64,000 nt of DNA from Tridacna crocea (Eukaryota > Mollusca > Bivalvia > Cardiida > Cardiidae): the NCBI GenBank assembly GCA_943736015.1, contig OX031065.1, forward strand, positions 44,742,992-44,806,991, given 5' to 3'. Below the pieces are notes generated by a model. That model was not told the DNA's origin and did no database searches. It saw only the letters and a list, made by a program, of their open reading frames with translations. Below, piece by piece: positions 33,868-43,438 of this stretch; position 1 is the first letter of the stretch, and the number at the start of each line of letters is the position of its first letter. A program made the translations under genes and the position numbers.

Positions 33868-34162
33868 TTAACCCTTTACCACACAATCCAGATTTTCAAG
33901 GGGCATTTGGTTGAAGCCTTTTGAAAACAGTGTGGGAAAAGGAGAAAATACTGGTAACCAGCATTTTCTCCTTTTCCCACAATGTTTTCTACCCTAATTA
34001 GGACTACTCTCATGATTTTGAGCTGCCTTCTTTAACTCTTTACCAAACAACAAAATTTTAGACTGGTCCAAATTGAAAGCATTTGCAGACGGGATTGTTT
34101 GTCATCTGCAAATGTTTTCAATCTGGACTTGTGCAACATTTGGTGATTTGATAAAAAATTAA
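33868..34162. mobile_element. Two adjacent MITEs, the second lacking its core
   Basis: 33868-34031 has TTAACCCTTTACCACACAATC, a good core, and a decayed right arm. 34033-34162 begins TTAACTCTTTACCAAACAACA, reaches GCATTTGCAGACGG, then jumps directly to TTTGTCATCTGCAAATG, leaving two X arms face to face with no hairpin core. Confidence 0.75.
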
Positions 34163-34575
34163 ATGGTATAACTTTCCTGGTTAATAGGACGTGATGAATC
34201 AGTCACGTAATTGACGTTTGGTAAAAGATTAAATGGTATAGTTAAGAAATTTAACTGCATTTTAACACCCAGAATGTTGACTTTTTGGTGGCCTGACTGT
34301 GCCTTTGATTTTTGAACTTGTTGAAAGTTATAGACAAAAAGCAAATACTTTCCTGGTTAATTGGACGTGATCAATTAGTCACGTAGTCACATATTAATTG
34401 ACAATTGGTAAAAAATTAAATGGTATAGTTAAGAAATTTAACTGCATTTTAACACCCAGATTGTTGACTTTTGGTGGCCACTGTGCCTTTGATTTTTGAA
34501 CTGGTCGAAAGTTGTAGACAAAAAGCAAATACTTTCCTGGTTTATAGGACATGATGAATTAGTCACGTAATTGGG
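34163..34575 (+). repeat. Tandem repeat of about 180 bp, 2.3 copies
   Basis: ACTTTCCTGGTTAATAGGAC recurs near 34171, 34349 and 34531, with GTTAAGAAATTTAACTGC and AACACCCAGA in each unit. Each unit contains GTGATGAATTAGTCACGTAA, a small palindrome. Confidence 0.7.
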
Positions 34576-34853
34576 TTGGGTCATGATTATGCCAGGCACA
34601 TTAAGCAGTCATGCTGCAGCCTATAAGATGAATAAAATGTGCGCAATATTGATTGAAAATCTCACTGCATTGTGTGCTTTGAAGCGAAAACATGAGTTAT
34701 TATGTTTCTCTTATGGTTACCCTCGGATATTTTTTCATTTTGTGTTTAAACCATTAAAAAAACTGCTCTTTGTTTTCCTTAAGTTTAGGATGGATCTATT
34801 GAAAACGTTAGAAAAGGAGAAAATGGAAAAATGTGACCAGCATTCAAGCCCTG

Positions 34854-35084
34854 TTAACTCTTTACCAAATGACAAAATTTTAGACTGGTCCAAAATGAAA
34901 GCACTTTAAGATGACAAAAGTAATTGTAACTCAAAAATTAAAATTTGTTTTTAGAAGGGTAGAAAACATTGTGGGAAAAGGAGAAAATGCTGGTTACCAG
35001 CATTTTCTCCTTCTCCTACAATGTTTTCAAAAGGCTTCTACCTCAGGGGCGTTAAACATCGGAATCGCTTGGTGAAGAGTTGAA
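34854..35084 (+). mobile_element. Family A MITE, full length
   Basis: TTAACTCTTTACCAAATGACA, X arm with GCACTTTAAGATGAC, intact core, TTGGTGAAGAGTTGA. Confidence 0.82.
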
Positions 35085-35141
35085 CATTTTTTCCACCTTT
35101 TTAAAGCTGATTCTTTCATTCTATCCACATTAAATTGTGAT

Positions 35142-35598
35142 TTAACACTTTACCTGAGGGAACAAAATTTAGACTGAAATATATGAAAGCATTTGCAGAT
35201 AACATGCTTTGCTCAAATAATGGAATTTGTCTTTAATAGCATAGAAAACATTGTGGGAAAAGGAAAAAATACTGATTACCAGCATTTTCTCCTTTTCCAA
35301 TAATGTTTATGATCATTATAAAGGCCTTCTTGGGCAGGGTTGTTCATACATGGAACTGTGTGCTTAAGGATTAACCTTTTACCAAACAATCCCTGGTTTT
35401 TACGACCCTAAGATAGAAGCCTTTAGAAAACATTGTGGTAAAAGGAGAAAATGCTGGTAACCAGCATTTTCTCCTTTTCCCACAATGTTTTCTACCCTGC
35501 TGGAAACAATTTCAATTTTTGTGTTATGTTTATTTTGTTGTCTGCTAGTGCTTTCAATTTGGATCAGTCTAAGATTTTGTCGTTTTGGAAAGGATTAA
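35142..35598. mobile_element. Two adjacent family A MITEs
   Basis: 35142-35374 (X first; TTAACACTTTACCTGAGGG to TGCTTAAGGATTAA) and 35371-35598 (Y first; TTAACCTTTTACCAAACAATC to TTTTGGAAAGGATTAA) share TTAA at 35371. Confidence 0.8.
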
Positions 35599-35763
35599 TA
35601 TTGCAGAGTTTGAAATTTTAATGTGTGGTGAAAAGATACGAGTGTTCCTTTTTGGGGGGACTAAGACAATCATGTTCCTCATCTAAGCAGAAGGTTGCTT
35701 GAAAGTAGTGTTTATTTCTAGAATTGGATGTTTTTTTTTTGAGGTAAGGTTGTAATATTGTCT

Positions 35764-35992
35764 TTAACCCATTACCACACAATCCCTACTTTTGATGCCC
35801 CTGAGAAAGAAGCCTTTTGAAAACACTGTGGGAAAAGGAGAAAATGCTGGTAACCAGCATTTTCTTCTTTTCCCACAGTGTTTTCTACCCTTCCCGGAAC
35901 AAATTTCAATTTTTCACTCGCCTTTATATTGTTGTTTGCAAATGCTTTCAATTTGGACCAGTCTAAAATTTTCTCGTGTGGTAAAGAGTTAA
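35764..35992 (-). mobile_element. TTAA MITE, family A, full length
   Basis: TTAACCCATTACCACACAATC to CTCGTGTGGTAAAGAGTTAA. Nearly the same sequence as 18571, 23361 and 26424, suggesting a recently active source copy. Confidence 0.88.
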
Positions 35993-36028
35993 GTCAATTT
36001 GTGTTATAATGGAAGCACTCTCACAATA

Positions 36029-36736
36029 CCAAGGAGGAAGTCTTTTGAAAACACTGTGGGAAAAGGAGAAAATGTTTGTAAACAGTATTTTCCCCTTTTC
36101 GCATAATGTTTTCTACCATTTCAAAAATAATACTATTAGAAAGGGCACTTTTATTAGAGAAAATATGGTATGTCTTTTATGACACTAGACTATACATTTC
36201 TGTGTTTATTTTCTTTATCAAACAATAAAATTGAAAAACATTTGCAGACAACAAAATAAACATGAGTCAAAAATTGAAACTTAACTTTAGAAGAGTAGAA
36301 AACATTGCTGGAAAAAGGAGGAAATAGAAGCCTTCTTTCTCTGGGTCGTTAAAACCAGGGATTGTTTGGTAAAGGGTTAACAACCCTGAGTAGGAAGTGT
36401 CTAAAATTTTGTCATTTGGTAAAGAGTTAACCAGACAACGAAATTCTAGGCTTGCTCAAATTGAAAGTGCTGGCAGTATTATTGTGGCACAAATGGTGCA
36501 ATTGATCTTTAACTCTTTACCAAACGATAATATTTTAGGCTTGCCCAAATTCAAAGCATTTGCAGACGACAAAATAAAAGTGACTGAAAATTTAAAATTT
36601 GTTTTGTAAAGGGTAGAAAAGATTGTGGGAAAAGGAAAAAATGCTGGTAACCAGCATTTTCTCCTGTTCCCACAATCTTTTCTAAAGGCTTCTTTCTCAG
36701 GGGCGTCAAAAGTAGGGATTGTGTTGTAATGGGTTA
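36029..36736. mobile_element. Cluster of MITE fragments and one full copy
   Basis: 36029-36122 core with short arms; 36214-36380 X arm and Y arm with half the core deleted (GGAAAAAGGAGGAAATAG|AAGCC); 36377-36430 reduced to 54 nt, only both ends left; 36431-36508 X-arm stub; 36509-36736 full copy (TTAACTCTTTACCAAACGATA to TTGTAATGGGTTAA). Confidence 0.72.
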
Positions 36737-36774
36737 AGAAGAAAACATTGTTTGAAAAAATGCTTGTTACCTGA

Positions 36775-37005
36775 TTAAGCCTGTACTAGATGACAAAATT
36801 TTAGCCTTGTCCAAATTGAAAGTTTTTGTAGACAAAAGCAGTATCATTGTGGCTCATTGGTGCAATTATAGTTTTAAAGGGTAAAAAAATTGTGGGAAAA
36901 GGAAACAATGCTGGTTACCTGCATTTTCTCCTTTTCCCACATTGTTTTCGAAAGGCTCCTTTCCTAGGGTCTTTAGAAGTCGGCATTGAGTGGTAAAAGG
37001 CGCAA
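36775..37005 (+). mobile_element. Family A MITE, diverged ends
   Basis: TTAAGCCTGTACTAGATGACA, an X arm with GCTCATTGGTGCAATTATAG, core GGGAAAAGGAAACAATGC, ending GAGTGGTAAAAGG without TTAA. Confidence 0.7.
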
Positions 37006-37317
37006 TTTGATTTTCAGCTGCTTTGAATTATGTCATTTTGAAAAGAAAAATTGAATCATTGAAGAGAGAAATTGTATACATGGATTGATTTTTCTATGGG
37101 TGTATTTTCTCGATGATGGATCATAATGCATCTTGGTGTATGAAATATTGATAAAGCAACCATATCTTGTTTTACCCGGAATGATTTATTGGTAATTTAC
37201 TGGTAATTGAGTACGTAATTAACAAACAACCACCCACAGATGACTATGTTCTGTTACCTACAGAAGACTGCTTTTGAAAACATTGTGGTCAGTGGAAAAA
37301 TTTGTTGTTACAGCTCA

Positions 37318-37551
37318 TTAACCCATTACCACACAATCCCTATTTTTGACGACCTTGAGAAAGAAGCCTTTAGAAAACATTGTGGGAAAAGGAGAAAATG
37401 CTGGTAACCAGCATTTTCTCCTTTTCCTACAACGTTTTCTACCCTTCATAAACCAAATTTATTTCAAATTTTCAGTCACTTTTATTTTGTCGTCTGCAAT
37501 TTACTTTCCATTTGGACAAGCATAAAATATTGTCGTTTGGTAATGAGTTAA
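37318..37551 (-). mobile_element. TTAA MITE, family A, full length
   Basis: TTAACCCATTACCACACAATC, intact core, TCGTTTGGTAATGAGTTAA at 37551. Confidence 0.86.
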
Positions 37552-37570
37552 AGTTGACACCTCTGAATTG

Positions 37571-37795
37571 AGGGGGAACTGCATGGCTCACTGGTAAAGT
37601 TTGGGACTTATGACCTGGTGACGGCAGGTTTGAGCCTCACTGAATCCACTTGGTTTTTTGTGGGAGTGTCCTTGGGCAAGACATGCCAGGGCTTTAGCCT
37701 GGTACTGGGGGAACCAAAGAAATACATGAAGATGTGAGTGTCACCTTGATATGACGTAAAGAATTACTGAAAGAAGCGTAAAGCTCTTTGCAGTA
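37571..37795 (+). mobile_element. SINE family S2
   Basis: Head: GCATGGCTCACTGGTAAAGT (box A) and GGCAGGTTTGAGCCTCA (box B). Body: GGGAGTGTCCTTGGGCAAGA and GATGTGAGTGTCACCTTG. Tail near AGTAAATCAAAA. Confidence 0.68.
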
Positions 37796-37937
37796 AATCA
37801 AAAATTCTTCTTCAATCAGTGTGGGAATGAAAGAAAGAATTGTGGCAGTAAGCAATGTCTCCATTTACCGTACAAACATGTCTAGGGATTACTCTGTAAA
37901 GAATACTTCCTTTTCCTTCAATATTTTCCTTTTTGGT

Positions 37938-38212
37938 ATGGCCTGCCGGGTGGCTCAGTGGTGAGCGTGTCGGACTCATGACCTGGTGGTTGTGAGTTCG
38001 ATACCCGGTTGAGGCGAACTTTCTTTCCGGCGTATTTTCGCCTCTCACCTCTGCTAAAGCATGTGAGAAAAGTAGTCGGTGGCTTTGGAAAGAAAGTAGT
38101 GTAAGTACCGGTGTGAGAAAGCCAGGAAACACATGTGCGTCACCGACCGCCATGATATGACCTTAGCTGTTAAAGTGGCATTAAACCACGATACAACCAA
38201 CCAACCAATCTT
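37938..38212 (+). mobile_element. SINE family S3
   Basis: Strong tRNA resemblance: GCCTGCCGGGTGGCTCAGTG, a GGACTCATGACC anticodon-like arm, GTGAGTTCGATACCC (box B) and closing GAGGC. The body has GAAAGTAGTGTAAG and ACACATGTGCGTCACC; the tail is an ACCA repeat (ACCAACCAACCAA). Confidence 0.75.
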
Positions 38213-38233
38213 TTTGGTATGCATAATAGTTTT

Positions 38234-38791
38234 TATCTTCGCAAGCCAAGGGTAATGATCCACTACACTACTCTACCCTTGGCGGATCGAGCTTGATTTC
38301 GACATTCCCCCATACACATTTTCATTTGTTGCAGCCAGCTTTAACTGCAGGAATCAAATCGCTCGTAGCATTTCATCTTCAATAAAAATAGAACAAGGTC
38401 GCGACCTTTCGGATAGAAATAAAAGGTATACATGAATACCTCTTTGAATGTGTGCAGAATCTGTAATGATTTATTACGGTAAAAAAAACATAGACGAACA
38501 ATATTTACAGAAAGTTTCAGTATGACAAATCAATTATCAGAGGTTTTAGGCTATATCCCAGCACCTAACCGTGGAATGTCAAAGTATGTTTATGGGTTAT
38601 TGTTTTATGTTGAATTATTGTATTCATAAGGGGTTTGTAAAATGATATTTCAATGGCTATAAGAAATATGATGTAAAGGGAAATAATAAGCAGCATCCAA
38701 TAGGGGGCGTAGCGCGGGAATGTGGAAATCGGGCTCAATCAGCCAAGGTTACATTTGCACATAGTGATCGTAACCTTGGCTCGCGAAGATG
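38234..38791. mobile_element. TIR element with 9-bp target duplication, copy 2
   Basis: ATCTTCGCAAGCCAAGGG at the left and inverted CCTTGGCTCGCGAAGAT at the right, flanked by AATAGTTTT at 38225-38233 and 38792-38800. The interior (GATCGAGCTTGATTTCG, TCGCTCGTAGCATTTCATC) is the reverse complement of copy 1 at 25724-26125. No transposase. Confidence 0.75.
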
Positions 38792-38850
38792 AATAGTTTT
38801 GAGAGGTCAGAAAATAGTCTGTACGGTGGAAAGCTTTGTTACAGTCTCTT

Positions 38851-39336
38851 TGATTCTTTACCAGATTTATGACAATTCTTTACCAGAGTTATGACAAAAT
38901 TTTGACTTGACCAAAGTTAACCCTTTCCCAAACAAGCCCTGGTTTTTACGTGTCTGCAGTAAAAGTCTGTTGAAAACACTGCGGGAAAAGGAGAAATTGC
39001 TCGTAACGAGCAATTTCTCCTTTTCCCACGGTGTTTTCGTAACCCTTTTGGAGAACTTTCTGGCATTTTCTCAAAATCTGAAATTGTCGTCTGCAAACTC
39101 TTTCAGTTTCAGAGTCCAAAATTTGTCGTTTGGGAAAGGGTTAAAGCATTGATTTTGCAGATTACAAATTAAATGCCACTCAAATTATGAGAATTGTCCA
39201 TGTTAGGACGGAAAACGTGGTGGGCAAAGGAGAAAATGCTTGTCCCCAGCATTTTCTCCTTTTCCCACAATGTTTTCAAAAGGCTGGCTTCTGATGTTAG
39301 GATTATGAAAATGGGGGATTGTGTGGTAAAAGGTTA
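38851..39336 (+). mobile_element. Outer family A MITE with a subtype C copy inside
   Basis: The outer X arm (TTCTTTACCAGATTTATGAC, with a tandem repeat of that stretch, then TTTGACTTGACCAAAG) is interrupted at TTAA and resumes at 39141 with TTAAAGCATTGATTTTGCAG. The outer copy ends GTGTGGTAAAAGGTTAA at 39336. Confidence 0.8.
38917..39144 (-). mobile_element. Inner TTAA MITE, subtype C
   Basis: TTAACCCTTTCCCAAACAAGC, core GGAGAAATTGCTCGTAACGA and complement, CGTTTGGGAAAGGGTTAA. Inserted at the same X-arm position as 18571. Confidence 0.87.
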
Positions 39337-39567
39337 AAGAAGTGAACAGGAAATTCAGAAGGCCACGGAAAGGTTATCCATAATGGTCAATTGAAAACTC
39401 GTGAATAGTCTAGGGTTTTATTACCAAATTTAGATGAAGAAATAGCCTGTCACAGAGGTTGTTCATAAAGAGTCGTTTCATTTCTTGAATGCTTAGGCAT
39501 AGTTATGTGTGATAAAAAAATGACAGAAAATTAATGTTAATCCCAGAAGTGCTGAATGAGTGGAATT
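39337..39567. other. Non-coding sequence
   Basis: No supported feature. Confidence 0.35.
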
Positions 39568-39938
39568 TTAGCTCACTGTAGCAAAAAGTGATCAAGGTGA
39601 GTTTTTGGATTGTGCTGTGCCAGGAGTTTGTCATGCTGTCATCAACATTTACCATGACTGTGTACACTCTAGACCCCACATTATCATTATCAGTCAGATA
39701 CCCATGAAACTTGGTCAGAAAGTTTGTCTTGGTGACATCTCTGACAAGTTTGAAACTGGAACATGTCAGGTCAAAAAGTAGGTCACCAGACTAAATCTCG
39801 GAAAAATCTTATGTGCATTCTAGAAGCCATATTTTAAGCTTTATACTTGAAACTTGGTCAGAATGTTTGTCTGTGATATCACAGACAAGTGTGAAAGTCT
39901 GTCATTTCAGATTAAAAAGTAGGTCACTGAGCTAAAAA
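39568..39938 (+). mobile_element. Helentron-like fragment (elements 5 and 7 family)
   Basis: Keeps a 5' AGCTCACTGTAGCAAAAAGTGA region and two or more 145-bp monomers (AACTTGGTCAGAAAGTTTGTC, AAAAAGTAGGTCAC). The 3' hairpin end is gone. Confidence 0.6.
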
Positions 39939-39944
39939 CCTTTT

Positions 39945-40295
39945 ATGAAAACATTTTTGGAAAGAGAGAAAATACTGGTTAACCTTTTACCACCCAATCT
40001 CTACTTTTGACAACCCTGAGAAAGAAGCCTTTAGAAAACATTATGGGAAAAGGAGAAAATGCTGGTAACCAGCATTTTCTCCTGTTCCCACAATGTTTTC
40101 TACTCTTCTCAAAACATATTTCAAATTTTCAGTCACTTATTTTGTCGTCTGCAAATGCTTTCTATTTGGACAAACCTAAAATTTTGTCGTCTGGTAGTGA
40201 GTTAAGAGCATTTTCTCCTTTTTTCAACAATTTTTTCCAGGTTAATTTTTCCAAGTTCTTAAAAGCAAATGCTGGGTTGTGTGGCCATGGGTTAA
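39945..40295 (-). mobile_element. MITE stub, full family A MITE and a half copy
   Basis: 39945-39982 is a core fragment. 39979-40205 is full (TTAACCTTTTACCACCCAATC to CGTCTGGTAGTGAGTTAA). 40205-40295 is a half copy starting AGCATTTTCTCC and ending GTGTGGCCATGGGTTAA. Confidence 0.8.
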
Positions 40296-40332
40296 CTTGT
40301 CAAAACAATGATACATGCCAAGAAAAATTGTA

Positions 40333-40563
40333 TTAACCCTTTACTCCATAGATATACTCATTTCTACGCACTGATTGTAGAAGCCTTTGGAAAACATTGT
40401 GGCAAAAGGTGAAATTGCTCGTGACGAGCAATTTCACCTTTTGTCACAATGTTTTCTATGCTATCAAAGGGTGTCATATACACATAAGAAATGGCTTCAT
40501 CCTTGCTGTTATTTAGGGTCAATAAGAGACACCATAGAAATGACTTATGGGGTAAAGGGCTAA
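40333..40563 (+). mobile_element. TTAA MITE, subtype B, full length
   Basis: TTAACCCTTTACTCCATAG, core GTGGCAAAAGGTGAAATTGC with TCGTGACGA, ending TTATGGGGTAAAGGGCTAA. It ends 65 nt before the first hexosaminidase exon. Confidence 0.87.
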
Positions 40564-40634
40564 CTTGATGATCATAGAATCACTTATGTATACAAATGTA
40601 TACAATGTGAACATTCATTAATTTTCAGAGAAAT

Positions 40635-40755
40635 ATGGTGGAAGCTCGGATGAGAAGCCTAACCATGAAAGTGATCCTAATTCTAGTCATTTTATGCCAA
40701 ATAACAGTGGGGCAGCAACCACATCCATTTCCAAAAGGTTATGGACACACGCCAA
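40635..40755 (+). CDS. HEXA/HEXB-like: Beta-N-acetylhexosaminidase exon A: start codon and signal peptide
   Basis: First coding exon, residues 1-40 plus one base of codon 41. The ATG at 40635 opens a frame beginning MVEARMRSLTMKV, followed by a hydrophobic run (ILILVILCQITVG), a good secretory signal peptide with probable cleavage near G26/Q27. ATGs at codons 6 and 11 could also serve as the start and would shorten the n-region. The donor is A|GTAAGT at 40756 (phase 1). The exon may begin at 40629 after TTTTCAG; that would imply a 5' non-coding exon further upstream, which I did not find. The alternative is a transcription start nearby. Assignment to the hexosaminidase rests on phase: the leftover A plus GT of the 48152 exon gives Ser with an open frame. 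No GH20 sequence lies here, so cDNA support would matter. Confidence 0.72.
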
Positions 40756-40771
40756 GTAAGTTATTTATTCG

Positions 40772-41150
40772 TAATCAAGCGATGAAATTCTAGACTGGTC
40801 CAAATTGAAAGCACTTTGCAAAGGACAAATTTAATGTGACTTATAAACTGTAGTTGCCTTAAAAAAGGTGGGAACGGCAAAATTGCTGGTGTCCAGCATT
40901 TTCTCCTTATCTTTCAATGTTTTCAAAGGGCACCATTCCCAGGGTTTTTCAAAGTCGTAATTGTGTGGTAAAGGCACGCATTTTGTCTAAAATCCTTTTG
41001 TCTAAAAATAATTTGGTCAAAGACTCATCTTGCAGAAACAACTTTACCACCAACACCTTTTGCATCCAGAAGGAGAATGCATTTGCGAAAAACAAGCATT
41101 TTCTCCTTCTACCAGTTTTCTGTATCCTTTCAAAGAATAGTGCGATCGTT
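40772..41150 (+). mobile_element. Diverged family A MITE and a core fragment
   Basis: 40772-40975: AAGCGATGAAATTCTAGACTGG, core GGTGGGAACGGCAAAATTGC, TGTGTGGTAAAGGC. 41060-41150 retains GAATGCATTTGCG and ATTTTCTCCTTCTACC. Lies just inside the first intron. Confidence 0.55.
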
Positions 41151-41449
41151 CAAACCAATTTGTTGGTTGCAAGTTAGTTCATATTGGAGACACATTGAAT
41201 TTTGCCCACTAGTAAAGATTGAAGGCCAAAAGTTTTTAAAAAAATGATATTTTGTGAAGTGACAGACAAAAACCTGATAATAAGCTGAAAGATAGTCAGA
41301 TTAACACCTGTAAGACCTTGTAGGAAATTTTGTGGTCTACTGATGAGGTAACATAGGATTTTTTCTGGCCTGGATTGGTAATTTTTGTCAAAGGTCACAA
41401 TGATATGGACAAAATTTAATATGGTGTCAAATACCTTTACTGAATTTTC

Positions 41450-41614
41450 ACCCTTTAACCACACAGTCCTGAGTTTTAATGACTCTCAAGTAGAAAGCTT
41501 CAGAAAACAAAGTGGGAAAAGGAGAAAATACCGCTATCATTTCCCACAATGTTTTCTCAAAGTATCTTTCCTCAGGGTTGTTAGAAGATAGGATTATTTG
41601 ATAAAAGATTGACT
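41450..41614. mobile_element. Y-core-Y MITE, diverged
   Basis: CCCTTTAACCACACAGTCC on the left and TTTGATAAAAGATTGA on the right, with a shortened core loop (AATACCGCTATCATT). Confidence 0.6.
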
Positions 41615-41837
41615 AACCAATGAATAATAAGAAGTAAGAAAATCTGATACAAATTTTGATTGGTTAAGGCAGTCACATGGTCTTGATGTGAAAATATATC
41701 ATGGAATGTGCACTCTGATCTTAGATTGTATACTTTCTGCTTCTTTGCCAGAAATTTAGGTATTTAGACAAGAACAGCTGTCAGAATGCAGTATATGTAT
41801 TTGCATGTTTAGAATTGATTGAGAACCTCCGTTTCAT

Positions 41838-42022
41838 TTACTCTTATTACCAAATGACAAAGTTTTAGACTGTTCCAAATTGAACGCAGTTGCAGACGAC
41901 AAATTAAACGTAACTCATAAAAAGAAATTTGTTTCCAGCAGGGTAGAAAACAATGAGGGAAAAGGAGAAAATGCTGGTCACCAGCATTTTCTCCTTTTTC
42001 CACAATGTTTTCTAAAGCTGTG
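41838..42022 (+). mobile_element. Family A MITE without its right end
   Basis: ACTCTTATTACCAAATGACA, X arm, core GGAAAAGGAGAAAATGCTGG, then stops after AATGTTTTCTAAAG. Confidence 0.7.
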
Positions 42023-42111
42023 CAAAATCTCCGGCTTGTAAAACATAGTACTATGTTATAACATTAAAATTTTTCAAGCATTATGGCCGATTTTAAAAGT
42101 TTGGACAGAGC

Positions 42112-42557
42112 TGAACTCTTTACCAAACAACAAAATTTTAGACTGGTCCAAGTTGAAACCATTTGCAGATGACAAAATGAAAGTGATTGAAAATTCGAAA
42201 GTTGTTTTGGGAAGGGAAGAAAACATTGTGGGAAAGGGAGAAAATGCTGGTTACCAGCATTTTCCCCTTTTCCCACAATGTTTTCAGAAGGCCTCTTTCT
42301 CAGAGTTTAACCCTTTCCCAAACAACAAACTTTTGGACTAGACCAAATGTAAAGCATTTGCAGACGACAATTCAACTCTTGCTGAAAAGATGATTTCTGT
42401 CTATGATAGGGTAGAAAACATTGTGGGAAAAGGAAAAAAATGCTGGTTACCAGCATTTTCTCCTTTTCCTACAATGTTTTCAAAAGGCTACTAGTCTAGA
42501 CCCGTTAAAACCAGGGATTGTTTGGGAAAGGGTTAAAAGTCGGGATTGTGTGGTTTT
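42112..42557 (+). mobile_element. Outer family A MITE with another MITE inserted in its Y arm
   Basis: GAACTCTTTACCAAACAAC, X arm, core, Y arm up to TTCTCAGAG. After the insert, TTAAAAGTCGGGATTGTGTGG continues the Y arm at 42533-42553. Confidence 0.8.
42307..42536 (+). mobile_element. Inner family A MITE (A/C intermediate ends)
   Basis: TTAACCCTTTCCCAAACAAC to TTTGGGAAAGGGTTAA, with an A core. Inserted at the internal TTAA of the Y arm (GGTCGTTAAAAGTC in intact copies). Confidence 0.85.
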
Positions 42558-42865
42558 GGAAGTTAATGTGAAGCCTGAATTGTTAGTGCAGCAGATTCTC
42601 TTGCACCATTAGTATGCTAGAGTCAACAGCCAGATGGTTTGTTTTCTCTTGTAAATGTCAGTTTCATGGACTGTTGTAATACATCAAAACTTATAATTAT
42701 TATGATTATTGAGTCTATGTATTACCATTGATTAAGCTCAATTATGCATGAATTTACACACCCTTTCTCTCACTAAGGACAGCTGAGCCACAGTAGTGTA
42801 CTTGTTCAGAGCTCAAGATAGAGAGACTGACTAATTTTGATTTCAAAACTGAAAATATTTTTCAC

Positions 42866-43098
42866 TTAACTCTTTCCCAAACAAGCCCCGGTTTATACAT
42901 GTCTGCAGTACAAGTCTTTGGAAAACACTGTTGGAAAAGGAGAAATTGCTCATAACAAGCAATTTCTCCTTTTCCCGCAGTGTTTTCTAGCCTATCGGAA
43001 AACTTTGTGTCATTCTCATCAAATTCAAAATTGTCATCTGCAAAGTAAACACCTTGAGTTTGGGACAGTCTAAAATTTGTCATTTGGGAAAGGGTTAA
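42866..43098 (-). mobile_element. TTAA MITE, subtype C, full length
   Basis: TTAACTCTTTCCCAAACAAGC, core GGAGAAATTGCTCATAACAA, ending TCATTTGGGAAAGGGTTAA. Confidence 0.85.
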
Positions 43099-43171
43099 CC
43101 CTATGTTGTAGGTACTTATTAGCTTTGTCTCATAGAGACAATGCTAATGAGTAGTCACAACATAGGGTTTG
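43097..43171. mobile_element. 75-bp foldback
   Basis: AACCCTATGTTGT at the left and ACAACATAGGGTT at the right, with an inner inverted pair ATTAGCTTTGTCTC / GAGACAATGCTAAT. Almost the whole unit is one stem. It begins at the TTAA end of the preceding MITE. Confidence 0.6.
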
Positions 43172-43201
43172 GAAGAGAAACAATGGATTTAGAATACCAT
43201 T

Positions 43202-43437
43202 ACTCCCTCTTATCAGGAGCTCTGGTTGTTAAATACAATTTATTCCAAAACTCTTGAAAATTGGTCAGAATGTTTGTGTTGGTGATATCCCTTGCATGTT
43301 AAGGAATGGATCATGACAAGGTCAGAAGCTCAAATCTTAGAAAAACCTTGTGTAGGCTCTGGAATTAAGATTAAAATGGTTCATGTTTGGTCAAAAGACT
43401 CATGTGAGTGATTTTAGGGCCATCATGGCCCTCTTGT
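43202..43437 (+). mobile_element. 3' part of a Helentron-like element
   Basis: One 145-bp monomer (AAATTGGTCAGAATGTTTGTG), then GACTCATGTGAGTGATTTTA, GGGCCATCATGGCCC and TCTTG. Joined head-to-tail to element 5. Confidence 0.75.
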
Positions 43438-43438
43438 T

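Noticed and set aside
37938..38012. Possible true tRNA gene (CAT anticodon-like)
   Set aside because: Box A and box B are good, but the sequence continues into a SINE body and ACCA tail, related copies occur at 45372 and 7700, and the anticodon stem pairs poorly.
40629..40634. Calling 40629 a certain internal splice acceptor
   Set aside because: TTTTCAG precedes it, but no upstream exon was found and the coding start is only 6 nt further, so a nearby transcription start is equally possible.
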